Positions 35,278 through 48,452 of a stretch of DNA of 64,000 bases are shown piece after piece. The position numbers and the translations under genes were made by a program. The stretch is taken from assembly GCF_008831285.2 (NCBI RefSeq), contig NC_045140.1, forward strand, positions 5,995,528 to 6,059,527. The letters run 5' to 3'. This DNA comes from Nymphaea colorata (lineage: Eukaryota; Streptophyta; Magnoliopsida; Nymphaeales; Nymphaeaceae). How positions within the stretch are numbered: the stretch's first letter is position 1; every line of letters begins with the position of its first letter. Under the pieces are notes generated by a model. It was not told the origin of the DNA and did not search any database. It was given only the letters and a program-made list of their open reading frames with translations.

Positions 35278-35545
35278 CTAAGCTTAGCGGCAAAGATGAG
35301 CACCTGAAATTTTGAAAACAAAAACATGTTTAGAATGACATCTCAAGTTTATCCCCTTGCTTGATTGGGTTATTTGAGTTTGTTGTATGCATAACCTCTT
35401 AACTGTATGGGTTTGCCAAGATTGAGTTCAAGTTTAACCCTTTAATTGAGCAGGTTGTTTTGGCTTCAGTCCAGGTGTAACCCTTTATCTACATAGGTTG
35501 CTCTTGAGTTTTTACATGATAGTACTAAAAAAAATGCCCAAGTGT
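34438..35545. repeat. Tandem duplication inside the right segment, with expanded AT and TG runs
   Basis: The block from cattcataaaa at 34438 restarts at 34973. Both copies carry the agaaagagaaag-gagatggagaaag stretch, an AT/TG run, a GA run and the acatctcaagttta end (34728 and 35337). The second copy has a much longer (TA)n(TG)n run (about 35064-35136) and another (TA)n at 35238-35274. Only one copy of this block exists in the left segment. Confidence 0.85.
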
Positions 35546-35649
35546 AATTATTATTTTTACAACTGAGGAAGATTCAAAGAGATAAAATATGGATAACATA
35601 AGTATTTGTCATTGATTAAAATGTGAATATAAGTGGACTAAGCATAGAA

Positions 35650-35830
35650 TTTCTTGAGATGAAGAGCGTTAATTGGATCAGTGAGTTCCACCTGATCAAC
35701 ATCAATCAATCTATATGAGTTATTGGGCAAGACTTCCTTAACAACATACTAGTCTTCCAAATTGGGAACAAACTTGCCATGAGGTCTTCCTTTGAGATAC
35801 ACCACGGATCATTGGACCAAGTTATTCAGT
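35650..35830 (-). pseudogene. Ty3/gypsy integrase-end fragment, right copy
   Basis: This is the counterpart of 25949-26131 and shares the same residue blocks. A Leu codon has become TAG in the middle (at about 35750) and other substitutions are present, so the fragment is dead. Confidence 0.55.
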
Positions 35831-37974
35831 TTGAAGTGTCTCATTATAACTGACTTGCAAATTGTCTAGCCACCATTTGACTATAGGCTTCAGCATGCTC
35901 AGACACTTTTAACATTTTTTCAATTAACAAATCGAGTTGCATCAATATCTTTTGCTGGTACAGATTTAGAGAAAGTTCTATAAGAGAAGCAAACTTCAAA
36001 GCATGTTTTAATATATAGAGGATGTTCTGTAACGATAGGAAGGGCCGCAATGGATACGACAATGCACACAATTACGAGAGAATGAGAATAACAACGTGTT
36101 TGCCAAGTATATGATACGTAAACAGAGACAAATTAATGCAATAACGATGGGAAGGGCCAAAATAGATACAACAATACGTATAGTCACGAGTGAATGAGAT
36201 AACAATGACTGTACAAAGAAGGAAATAAGTTGATTGACACCCAGTAATGTAAAAAATTAATGTAACAAAATAATGAGATAATAAGGAGTCTATCATAACA
36301 AGAGAAAGAGATGACAATAGAAAGGACATGAATAGATACAATAGGGCACACAGTGACTAGAGATTGAGATTACAACACATCTATAGAATACGTAAATTGG
36401 TACGTACATGAGAAAATGATATAATAATGTGTCTGCTAAGATGACAATAATTAAACAAAAATGAATCTGTGATAGAATGGATATGACATGGCACGCGGTG
36501 ACGAGAGAATGAGTTAATCAGATAACGCCTCTATAGAAAATGCATAGTTGCGTACGAAGACGAGAGAATAGGATAACAATGCGTCCGTATGAAGACGAGT
36601 AAATGTGTTAATTAAATGAAGACAAACTAATGTGATAATTAAACGAGAAAATGAGATAACATAGCGTTTACAAATGCGTTAATTAGAAGAAATGGTTACA
36701 ATGACACAATAATTAACAGAACTGGTTACAAGGATGATATTATTCAAATCTCAATACATCTACTTGTTTGAATCAAGTTTCTAAAAGATCTTCTAATCCT
36801 ATTGGTAATATCAGCTTGGGTGAGGCTAGTTTCTTTCCAGATGTTATCTTCTACATGTATGTTATCACAAACACACCTCAATCATAGTTGTTTCTTTGTT
36901 GTGAACATTTTACTAGTAAAAGTTTGTAGTTGTCAAACATTTTGATATTGAAGACATGTCTGAGGCAATATTTCTATAAAAGCACCAAAACTTCTTAAAC
37001 AAGAAATAGAAGTTATCTTAACAACAGTTCAGGATAAACTGCATATCGGTCCATAGAGGTCTTCCACAATTTGGTAGTCATCATAGCCTACACATGGATC
37101 GTATATGTGCACTTGTTTTTTTTTTTACGTTGTGGAGGATGTACAATACAATATGTGCCTTTTCCACCCATACTGAAGGAAACAAAATTTGAAAAATATG
37201 GGCAATAGAAAACAACCATAATAGGGTAAAATAAGAGCAAGAGATTTAAGAAACTACGATAAGAACAACCATTTCAACTTCAACAATGAACTCATTTTTA
37301 TTTCCCGACTATGACAACTGTCATCAAGGCCATAGTGTCATCCGTCAATGGAAACAACACAACATGCTATTGCACATATGTTAGTATGAACAATACTTTT
37401 CCCAACGTGAAGGTTACATAATGGAATATAACAAGATAAAAGATATGTACCATGAAATCTGCCCTTATAGGATATCTTCCAAGGCCTAGATTTAGATGCT
37501 TATGCTCCAAAAGGTCAATAAAATAATTCAGACTAATATTGGTTACTTGCTTATGAGGGAGAAAGCCTTTCAATGTAAAAGAGAGTAGATTGTCCCTAAG
37601 TTCCTTATAATGTATCTAGACTCGCCTACTGATTTGCTGGATTGGCTGGTTTTCTGGCCAAATGTGTTTGTTGGACTTGTTGACTGGTTTTCTAGTGGAA
37701 CGCATCCTCATTATTGCAAAGGCAGACAAATTTTTGACGACGATGGTCTTCTTCTCTCTCACATTGGAGTCAGTTTCTTTCTTACCCAAGTCAATCTTTC
37801 TTTTTTGTTCTAATATGCTCTAATTCATTCGAAACTGCCTTTTTTGTTATGGAAAACCACGTCGAAAAGATCGTTCCTGCCTGTTTTGTATGTCAAATCG
37901 CATGTTCCTTGGGATATTGTCTGTTTTTGGGAAACAATATCTATTTATTTTCAAAAAATTTGTAAACCACCTCG

Positions 37975-38207
37975 TTCTCATTTGAGCAATGATAATACTA
38001 CTCACACCTATATATACTCATATGATAACCATATATGCACATTCATTAGAGATAACAGTGCTTATGTCACACTATATCATTGACAACTATATGCTCAAAT
38101 TAGATCTTAGATAACATTATTGATATGTATTGATAGATGACAACTAAATTGACATGTATATCCATAGCAAGCTTATGTTCACATTTGAGCAGCGATAATG
38201 TTGCTCA

Positions 38208-38277
<70 letters not shown>

Positions 38278-38456
38278 TACACACACACACATATAATAAC
38301 CATATGTGCACATTTGATATGTCACACTTCCATCATTGACAACCATACGTTCACATCAAATCTTAGATAATGTTATTGATATGTGTCAATACATGTCAAC
38401 CAAATTGACATATGTATATCTATAGCAAGCTTATGTTCACATTTGAGCAATGATTA

Positions 38457-38509
<53 letters not shown>

Positions 38510-38535
38510 TGGTAACCATATGTGCACATTCGGCT
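37975..38535. repeat. Three diverged repeat units with a compound AT/AC microsatellite
   Basis: Units of 190-280 bp share catttgagcaatgata, ataaccatatgtgcacatt and aatcttagataa blocks. In units two and three an (AT)n(AC)n tract sits at the same place (38208-38290 and 38460-38510); in unit one the site holds only a short ctatatatactc. No coding capacity is apparent. Confidence 0.8.
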
Positions 38536-38539
38536 ATAT

Positions 38540-39560
38540 TTGTTGCTTAATCCACATGCATTTAGCTGTACCAATTGGTTATCTGAGAGGGAACCACCGT
38601 GATATGTACTATTGCATGTTTTTTCTAACACCCATTTGGGCATATTTAATGGAGCCATCAATTGTTGCAGCTGCATTAAATGAATGTAGTTGATAATGCA
38701 CAACAGACAACATCCATGCAACATTCTCTACACTATCGCATGTTCATCAGCAGCATAAAAAATAAAAAGGTACCACTGCAATACGTACTGTTTCATGCAG
38801 GTGCATTAAATGTGGCATGGCGGGAACAATTTGAACTATATTCATAAATACAGAAGAGGCAGTGGGTAATATCCTGTTTCAAAAGGTGATGGCAATCAAG
38901 AAAGAGAAATGCAATTTGTGCAGTGATGATTTATAGTAGATTGTTCATGAGCTCAACCCAAAAAAAAAAAGGATTAGCAATAGCGTAAGTACTGTCTCAT
39001 TAGCGCTACCATTAGGGAACATGATAGGTTAATCATGTATATAGTTTGTCTTTTCCTCATAGGTTTTGCAAGACGCAATGAAGTTAATGCAATGAAGACT
39101 TGCAAATGAAAAGTGTTCCATTCCCCGTACTGCCGTCATGTTAGTTTAGTTTTTTGAAATACATTTATAGTTTGCTGACCTACAACATTCTTTATGTTCT
39201 TATATCATGGTGTACAAAATGCAGTCCACAGGAAGCCCTTCGAAATGTGGTTTCATGCATGCTAAAAATATACTTCCTGACCCTTTGTTGAACTCGTTTG
39301 AAGTGGTTTTGCTTTCAACCTTGCGTGAAGAGGTCATCATTGGGTATTATACGTTCTCAACATACATAACGAAGCTTGTTTATACTACAATTCAATGCAA
39401 ATGCATGGACCAGTACTGCATAATTTGTGGTTCTTGAAAGAATTCTTACAAAGTCAGTGTAGAATCAACATGATTCAATGACACTTTTTCTATAGGAAGG
39501 AAGCGCCCCACCAAAACAACTGCTACGATTGTAGTGTTTTTGTCATCAAATACATAGAAG
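38540..39560. other. No gene recognised
   Basis: AT-rich unique-looking sequence with only short frames of no recognisable similarity. Confidence 0.5.
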
Positions 39561-39689
39561 AAATCTAAAATAGCAGTGAACATGTCTTTTCACAGGATAG
39601 CATACCACATCTCAAAAAATAGCTACGTGACAACTTGGTAGAGTACGTTATACCACAAGTCGCACTAAAAAAGCCAAACCAAATGAAGG

Positions 39690-40510
39690 AGAAGAAAACA
39701 AAAACCATTGACATGAACAATATAGAATAAGAGGCGCTTACAATTTTCATAGGATTTTTGTATGAGAATGAAAAAACAACGCCTTTACAAGGAAGCGATA
39801 GGTAATCAAACAACAAATCGTGTGATAACGCAACGTCAGGACTGATTTTAAGATACACATTAATAAAATCATGTTTACAAGACTAATAAGCACTCAGACA
39901 GAAATAATGCGACAACAACATTGTATAGACTGGTTTTACAATATATGAACATAAAAACATACTTACAATGAGGCAAGGTGGTAACCACTCAGGCAGGACA
40001 AATTATGATAATAAAGAACATGATTTTCGTACGAGAATGAAGTAACAATGCTTTTACAAGGAAGCGATAGGTAATCGGACAACAAATCATGTGATAATGC
40101 AACATCAGGATTAACTTTAAGAAAAATCGTGTTTACAAGGACACAATAAGCACTCAAACAAAATTAATGTGACAACAACATTGTATGGACTGATTTTGTG
40201 ATAGATTAACAAAAAAATATGCTTACAAGAAGATGAGGAGATAACCAGTTAGATAAAACAAATTGTGATAATAAACGGTATGATTTTTGTATGAGAATGA
40301 AATAACAATGCCTTTACAAGGAGGCGATAGGTAATCAGACAACAAATCATGCGACAATGCAACATCAAGATTGATTTTACGATACACACAAATAAAATTG
40401 TGTTTACAAAGATGTGACAAGCACTCAAAAAAAATTAATGCAACAATGACATTGTATAGATTGTTTTATAATAGATCAACATAAAAACACACTTACAATG
40501 AAGCGAGATG
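39690..40510. repeat. Three tandem copies of a unit of about 265 bp
   Basis: The core acaaggaagcgataggtaat recurs near 39788, 40057 and 40316. Each unit also holds aacaaat-tgtgataa-gcaac, a tgtttacaag block and gcaacaacattgtatagact. On the minus strand each unit keeps an open frame of 60-100 codons with the shared residues D-V-A-L-S-H-D-L-L and S-F-S-Y. It resembles in style the minisatellite at 26340-27030. No protein family is recognised. Confidence 0.8.
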
Positions 40511-40999
40511 AGGATTATTTCTCATATAATGGCTTCTTCATGTAGTCGACCCGGATGCGAAGATATGGGTTCTCTGGGGGTAGACATGACTATGGATCTT
40601 GAGCAAACTTTGAGTTATCAAGGTTCTGGCTGTGGTTTCGGGAGCTAGGCATGTATTCACAACTTGGCTCGACTGGCTACCCACATCTCCGAACAACACT
40701 ATGATGATGTAACCTCTCTTTCTAGAGCAATTCCTTCCCCCTGCTCTTCTTGTACAGCCTGATGTATCAGTCATCGGAGTGGAGCAGTGAACAGACCGGG
40801 GTCTCAACTTCATCAAATCACTTGCAAAGCTTCAATTAAGAGTGGGGAGCGTGCATGACAAGAGCAGTTGGCAAGCTGCGGGCATGATGCATGGCGCCAA
40901 CCACTTCTTTTTCTCGCCATGCCAGCCACTTCATTAAATCAAATGTTCTATTATGGGACATTGGCAATTAATGTGTCATTGGGGTCTTCAAACAAAGGT

Positions 41000-43900
41000 A
41001 GTCTGACTTGTTATGCCACCAACTTACCTAACGTATATGCTTACTCACTTTCTTTCAAAACAAAAAAGGAACCACTATCTTATAGTTAGAAACCACTCTT
41101 CTACTTGGAACATGCAAAAACTAACCATTTTCTTGGTACCATTGCATTAGTAGCGAGGATGTCGAGCACTCTCTTTTCTTTGTCCAAGACTTTTCGTCTG
41201 ACAAACCAAGACAGACTTCTGACCAACCAGCGAAGGGTTTTGAGGTTGGACCATGTACGAAGAATGAATCTATGCTTGTGCATGGAAGTAGCTGGCCTAG
41301 GCCACTCAACTGTTCGAGCATAGTGGTGAAGTGGGAGGAAGTGAAGTGTGGGCCGGCCCCCATGCTTGTTGCAACTGTGAGATACAGTTGGTCACCATAA
41401 CCTCCATCGATTGTCTGTCTCGATTTATCCATTTGTCAATTGATAAGGTTTGCATAAACAAACTCCATATTCAGGTCCACGCAATCATATTCAACCTTAT
41501 TTCCCATTGACGTAATAAGTCGGCCTGCCTTTCTTTGAAGACCCCAATGGCAGCTAGATCGATCCATTTCGGGTCAAATAGGAACAGCTATCATTTGCAA
41601 CCTCTGGAAAGCACCTATGCCTAATGGCTTAAATGTTGACAACTCAGACTGCAGCCTACCATATCCTTCTTCGTTCTTTGACTGCCTTACTGGAGACTCA
41701 AGCCAGGCCTACGAGCATAGATTGACGACTCTTCTCCACTTCAGAGCAAGCCTTCTCTTCTTCGGAGAAAGCAAGTGCTATGCAAGCCTACTACAATTCA
41801 TTAGATCCAACAAGCAAGTAGGACTATCTTGCTTGCCTGTTAGGCGAGTTGTTTCGTGTCTGGTGATGAGGGCTTTTTTTGTGAGGAAGTAAGTTGAAGT
41901 TAATCCCTCTCATAGCACAGACCTCTTTCTAGGTCATGCAAAGCGGGCCAGTCCAAGATCGTATTGTGCCTCTAATAAGACGTTTGATAGTCTAGGTGGA
42001 AGACTGTTTTGGATGGCATACCCTAGTGTAGGGAAGAGTTTAAATGGTGCAAGCCTGGGGAATAAGGAAATGTAGATTGGCACTTGCCTACACTGCTCAT
42101 TCAATCGTCCTTTGGGCCGATGAAGAAGGAACTACGATAGAGATGTGTCTAGCACGAATAGCCATTCTGACAAGTTGATGAGAGCATGTCAGTGTTTCAA
42201 TATCAGGCTCTTTATTAGAAGTTGTTGTTCTGCCCTTTCGAGAGGAGATTTGGCCAGAATAGAAGAATCCATTGAAGAGGTACTGGAAGGGGACATATAG
42301 AGAAGGTTAGTGCAAGCGTACTCTAATCGTTGTACGCATACTAGTACTAATCAGTCCATTACTTAAAGCGTACAAAAATGGTCTATGGCAGGCATACTGA
42401 GAATGCCCTCATAGCACGCAGATAAAAAACAATTGGTGGTTGATAGGGCTCTTCACATACTTGGAGTACGAGAGCAAAATGTGTGTTGCTGGTTGTTTTG
42501 CAGAAATGCTCACTGTTTTCATGGGTTTCATTCACTGCCAGTTCCATTATCTCATCGAATAACGAATTGGTATTTACTTGAAGGTCACTGATTTAGGTCA
42601 GACAAATCCTGAAAAGTGCTCACCTTGACCACGTTTCATGGAAAATGGCAATTGTATGCCATTCATGTTGACCCTGACCAAAGAGTTTTGTCTGGATCAG
42701 CACTCTTCACAAGACAGCTTTGCTCTAAGCTAGGATCAAACTCTTCTTTTGAGGTGGATTGGAATGGTAGAACCTGGTGAATCGGACGTACTCCTAAACA
42801 TCTCTTCTCTCTCCTGACCTCTCGTTTCTTAGTCTGAATTCAGATGCTATGACAATGAATCTATGATTCCAACTTTCGCTTTCCACAGATCCACAAAAGA
42901 CCCTTATTTACGAGAAAGTAGTATGTTGCTCACCCATCATCAAAAAAGAAAGAATACATATGTGAGGAATGAAAGAAAAAGTATAAATTTTTATGGTCTG
43001 AATAGACAAACCCGTAGTGAACAAAAGTTATAAAGATTTTGAAATAGGCTATACTGATGGAAGAAAACACATTCATCACTTCTTTCTACCAATCTTTCAT
43101 GGAATGATGATGGAAAAGTGGCATCGATGAGGTTATCCGTTTAGATAATATCATTACATCTTGCCTTGATTTGACTAAAACATTCAACGAAGAAAATGCC
43201 TGCTATTGCGAAAAATCGAATTCCTCTATTGTCAATTCATCCATAAAAGATCATGAGGAAGTGGGGGAGGGGGTACCGATATATAGGGGCCGCGGAGGAG
43301 TCGGGCTGCAAAGAGAAGATGGGACTCGATTTGGGTCGAGAGTAGACAACGAGTGTATCGTGTAGATGACTCTTTTGTGACCGGAAGAATTGTGTGAATA
43401 AGTAAATTTATCCAATTGAGGCATGAGGATTCCCTCTAGAAAGAAAAACCATCAAATATAACAAGCGAGAAAAAACAACCTTAGCTGGTCTTTTCAAATC
43501 CCAACAAAGGCAAGGGCAGTGAAGTATGTCCCATCTATCCTTCTGTCTATAGAATCTATCCCATTAGAAGAGAAGGTGGCAGTTGAAAGAGCTGCTGGAA
43601 AATGGTCATGTAAGAACTATTACATATAGATAGATATAGGATCTACGGAGCAATAAATTGCTAAAGCATGGGAGAGTAAAGAGTAACCACTCCTCTTCCC
43701 CATGGGTATATGAATGCTCTTGCAGGAAGTTCTAGCATAATCAATCCTACTATTCCAATAGGCTGAGTGAACTGCATGTGTCTTGTTGTAGGGGAATCAC
43801 ACCTATTAAATGAATGATTTAAGACTTGTTCATTTTCGTTTTTCGTCATGCCTTTTAGCTCATAGTGGAGCAATCCATAGCACTCTGAGTCATTAACAAA

Positions 43901-45400
43901 GGGGGCATTTCTGATTTCTTGGATCAGGTCCTTCAAGCAGGCAGCAACCTGCACTGGCTAAGAAATTCGCTATCACGAACCCAGAAGTGAAGCTTCAAAG
44001 TCTTGACAAGTTGCTTCTAGTCTTTAGGCAGGCTGGTCATTTTGCCACCCATCCTAGGACCGCTCGCCTATTTGCATGGGTTATCCAGGGGGCTTGGGGA
44101 TCAGAATCAGGGAAGATGTTTCTACCTAGTCAAAGGAGTGGGAAGGGTGGTGTAGATGGGAATGAATTCTCTCTCATTATCCAACCTGTCGGGTAGGTTA
44201 GGGAACATGGGAGGGCTTGAGCTCTGATTCTAGAATTGAACGGCAAAGCAGTCATAGGTAGGTCTTTCACCTACCAAATGAGAACCCAACCCCCCTGAAT
44301 CATCATTATTGTCGAAGGCCACTTAGGATCAACAGACACAAAAAGAGACCTCAATCCTACAACTGGCGAAGCAGAAGTCCCATAAGCACCCACGTCTAAA
44401 GAAGGAAATGCTCTCGCCTAAGGATCACACTTACTGCAAATTAGAGAGACCTAACCTACACTTATTAATCATCTTGTAGGAATGGTAGGTCAAAAGAGCA
44501 AGCAAGGTGATGAAAGGAAGACTCTCTCGAAAGGTGTCTGTTCATGGAATAGAAAGAGTTCGTTGCATCAACAGAGTGTAGTAGTAAAAAATGCTGACTT
44601 AAGCTCATCGATGTGTACTCCTTGGTTGTGAAAGAGAGGGTGCTTCTCAGCTAAATCAATCCCGCACAGGTGATTACCTGGAACTTGACACTCAATGGAA
44701 AGTCAGACCTGAAAACTACATCATTGATTATTACAACATCTAGCAACAAACACTGAATATTACAATGAGAATGACATAAGCCCACTAAACATGCACAAAT
44801 TGGTAAATAAGCACAGAAGCTGCTAAAAGCACACAAATAAGTAAAGGACACCTTCTATGATCCATTAAACCAGCTTCCAGGATGAGAGAAAGGCCTTTAG
44901 CAAGGACACAGAAATCTTGTTTGATAATCGAGACTAATTTGATAGGCATGACTCCCTTAATGAGATTACTTTCACACACCCTGAGGCTTAAGAAAAGATG
45001 GCCATAACATAGTGAATATCATTTTGCCTCAATCAGTACTCTTTATTTCCCATGTCAGAACCAGGAATGTCTTTGAAAAACAAAGGGTTGTCAAGATTTC
45101 ATGGAACCAGATTGATCTTGTCCCCGCTTTGATCATTGACCAAAAGTGGAAACCTTTCTTGAGAAAGGGGTTAGTTCCTTGTGAGCCGCCCAGAGTGACT
45201 CCTTTTTTCCAACAGCTCTCTTCCACAAGCTATTCCACTCCACTAGAAATAGTGCTATCTCGCCTATATAGTGAGGAAGGCATGGAATTCCATCAGACAA
45301 AACAGATTGCGATAATAAACAAAAGTCATTAATAAAATTAATTTCTTATCGATCATTCTTATACACAAAAGAATATTGTTTATAGTCATTAAAAATAGGA
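41000..45400. other. Possible organelle-derived (mitochondrial-like) insert
   Basis: Base composition shifts to a more even GC and AT mix with few long homopolymers, unlike both flanks. The wording of the sequence (for example gaagaaggaactacgatag and repeated caagcctactac-like strings) looks like plant mitochondrial intergenic DNA. No mitochondrial gene could be identified, and the open frames (up to about 106 codons) match nothing I know. Treat this as a hint only. Confidence 0.3.
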
Positions 45401-46470
45401 TTATTCTTTATTGTCCCCCATTCATGCTGTGACAGGAGCTTCTTCAACTTAGAAATTTCTCGAGTCAGAACTTATTGTTATGACTAATCTCTCATCCATG
45501 AGTCGGTTTGGACACTGGGCTGCAGTCTCCGCATAGTCCTAGAGTCTTTTGCTTTGAATCTCCCTGCCCATATAATCTTGGCACCGTTTATTGCGGAACT
45601 CCGTTTGAAAGGCATTCTCCGCTCTAGATGACGATGATGACGTTGCAATCGATGGCGATCCAAGATGAGGTACATCTAAACAGATTTCAAGTACCCGAAC
45701 ATGAACTATATCCCAATACAATTTGTTGTACCCTGGTGCAAACCCTCACCGTCGTAAATAGTTATGGAGCACTTTCTTAAAAAAGAGTTTATAATCAATT
45801 CCAGGCCTAAAAACACTCTTGTTCCTTAATCTCTTGTAGGGATGGGGTGGTTGTGAAAGTGACTGGCCAACACCATTCCGCAAGAGGACTCGGCTTCTAT
45901 TCTGCATTTCTACTTCGTTCATGCAGAACAACCACAAGGTTATCCATGACAACCCAAAAGTTTTTATGATAATTCAATCTGGGTGTCATCACCATTGTAT
46001 GGTCTAAACAATGCTTACACATAAACATAGAATAAACATCAATACACAAGTATTTGAACATCCTTATTGAGCAAAGTATGAAACACTATTTGCTCTATAT
46101 ACCTAACCCATCTGAAGATTCGATATGATCGACCTGGATGACTCTACATCATTATAATCTCTGGGACTAATACCTCTTAATTGTACATGTAATAAAAGAA
46201 CATTTGAAAATGGGCTCTCCACAGTGGGTTTAACAAAATGTATGTGCTCTCACATCCAGAACTAGAGACAAAATATAGATACAGATATTACAAGATGACA
46301 AATAATCATTTTACATATAAATTTACATGATAAAGATACTATCTATACCTATAGTAACAACCAACATCTTCCTACAGATGCAACCTTGTCCTTAAATCAT
46401 TCAAGCTAGCTATACTCCCCCTATGCATAGTGGTGAATCTCGTCTGCATTTTCCAAAAATTAGACGTACC
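45401..46470. other. No gene recognised
   Basis: Mixed low-complexity and unique-looking sequence with short frames only. Confidence 0.5.
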
Positions 46471-46471
46471 G

Positions 46472-46820
46472 TCAGCTTATTCTTGAGTCAGAATTGTCAC
46501 TAAATAGGAACATGCCAAATAAATATACAAGAAATGACTTCAATGCTTGGTCCACTTCTTGTGAATGTGTATCATGCTTTGCGTGATGCCATTTATTATG
46601 TAGCTTTGAAATAATTAATGACGTCAACTTTCTTCTAAAGGCCACAACTTTCTTAAACTCCAAATCTGTCAATCTTAAAAGGTTGTTGCTTTTCCCTATC
46701 AAGTTGTACCTGGATGTCCTGATCACTGGTTTTTTGTGAGTTCTTAACTGCAACAGCCTAGCAACGTCTTTTAGGGCGATCGTCATTTTGAATCCATCAA
46801 ACACAAATGTTTTTGTCCAA
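46472..46820 (-). pseudogene. Plant mobile domain (transposon-derived) fragment
   Basis: A minus-strand frame of about 115 codons has the pattern of the plant mobile domain found in MAIN-like proteins and some Mutator-type or retro-elements: an F-D-G-F-K-M-T-I-A-L-K-D-V-A-R-L-L-Q-L block near the start, and a F-L-V-Y-L-F-G-M-F-L-F-S-D block near the end. Full domains run to about 350 residues, so this is a fragment. There is no credible ATG start. Confidence 0.55.
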
Positions 46821-47104
46821 GCATCTTACTTTTGTGCCAGGGCATACAAGGGCCCCCATTAGAGTTCCATTGCACCATAAGATAGCAGCCCGAGAATTAT
46901 ATTCTCGTCAATCTCTGATTTTTGAAGTCTGACAAAACTTCATACCAATCAACGACCGAACGCTGGCAACACCCACATTTATGCAACAGATACCAATGTC
47001 CAAGACATTATCCACTATTGAAACTTTAATTACAAATACTTAAATAAATGACATCGATTATTTACATCGACGTCACACAATCACCTTCGCTTTTTCCCAA
47101 CTAT

Positions 47105-47641
47105 CTATACCAGCTCTAAATCGGAGTCAGGCTTTCTCCTTTGCCTAGAACCTCTAATTTTTAGTGTAGGTACAGTCTGCACATCTAACACTAATCTCTC
47201 TACTTCATCCAACAATGGATTCTCCTCCTCATTATCCTTCTTCCTTGTATTCTCCGCCTCCATGAGTTGCTCCCCTTCTGCCACCTCCTCTTGCTGAGAT
47301 CTAATCTCCCACCCTTTCTCTGTCTTTGTGGCCAGGACCTTTGTTTCCGCCATTTCCTTTACACAAGCGGTAATAGTAGGAGTGGCAAGACTATAGTCTT
47401 CACCCGATAGGAGGAATAGCAAGATTCCCCACCCCCAAGGTTCAGCCCACATCTTTTTTATCTCGCCATTCCTCACTTTCCAGGCAGTGGTGTGCCCAAC
47501 ATCAAACCACGCCCAGATTGACAACTTCCAAGAGCATGATACTTTAGGATGTTGTTTCTCCATCCACAAGCTGTACTTTGTTCTCATGAAGCTAGCCCAT
47601 GGAGAAGGACTGGTAGATGTTCGTATGGTGATGTAGATCAT
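47105..47641 (-). pseudogene. LINE ORF2 C-terminal region
   Basis: A frame of 178 codons on the minus strand begins with the post-RT segment typical of plant LINEs (S-P-W-A-S-F-M-R-T-K-Y, then W-K-V-R-N-G-E and a later W-A-E-P-W). The rest is a Glu/Lys-rich tail. It lies downstream of the RT piece at 48453-48979 in the same orientation, so both come from one LINE. Confidence 0.6.
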
Positions 47642-48054
47642 ATGAGATCTGTTAAGGGAGTGGAGATTCCTTAAGTCAACTCCCCCTTCTTCATAGGGTT
47701 AGCAAAGGGACATCCAACTCACCAAATGGCTTTTCCTTGCTTTACTATGTCCTCCCTCCTTACAAGAAATGGGAAAACAGTCTGACAGTCTCTGAGATAG
47801 TTTTATTAGGCAGTCTAAACACCATGGCCCAGTAATAAAAAAAACTGATTAAGCACCGATTTAATAAGGCAAAGACATCCATCATTGGATAAACTCCTGG
47901 TTTTTCAATCAGTCAGGCATTTACTGATTTTTTCTATGAAACTATTGCAATGAAAAGTAGACATATTACCACAGAACAGTGGAAGACCAAGATAAGTAGA
48001 TGGCAAAGAGCCCAACCTTCATCCTAACCAACCACATAAATCATCGTACCTGCA

Positions 48055-48305
48055 GGATTTCCAAACCTGGTTATATGCACCATATTGGTGCATGATTTTT
48101 CGTGCACCGTTATGGTTAATGGCTAAAATACCCTTAGTTCACACAGAAAAAGAAAACTTTTTGTGAAAACAAAATTCAAAATAAAAAAAAGTAAAAAAAA
48201 GGACTATGAAGGACATTTTCTTTTAATAAATTACCAAAATGTTCTTCTCTCCTTTACTAAGCACAGTGCACCCAGCACACGTAACTTTCTCTCCTGGGTT
48301 CCAGG
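48055..48305 (+). mobile_element. MITE-like element, copy 1
   Basis: The stretch from acctggttatatgcacca to the gcacccagcacacg region is repeated with about 80 percent similarity at 49548-49770. Shared blocks are tggttatatgca-cat, ggctaaaatacccttag-like, an A-rich middle, and attaccaaaat. It interrupts the LINE between its RT and C-terminal pieces. Confidence 0.6.
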
Positions 48306-48452
48306 TTGAAAGGAATAATAGGGTTAAGCTGCATATCTGAATACTTTGGAAAAATCATCCATCACTGCAAAGATTCTTCTAACAGAAGGAGCACGAGCAT
48401 GGCTATAGATCAATGAATCGTCAGCAAAAGAGATGGACGAGTTGAGTCAGCC

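Larger units (their letters stand above)
30752..37553 (+). repeat. Duplicated segment, right copy
   Basis: This is the partner of 21664-27853. It is longer because a piece was duplicated again inside it: 34438-34940 is repeated at 34973-35545, with AT microsatellite expansion. Similarity to the left copy ends near 37553. The segment carries NAC exons 2 and 3, the foldbacks (30968-31266 and about 33935-34210), microsatellites, the Ty3 relic with a stop, and the minisatellite. Confidence 0.93.

Noticed and set aside
43987-44196. 69-codon frame as a mitochondrial gene
   Set aside because: No known mitochondrial protein is recognised; it is left inside the undetermined block.
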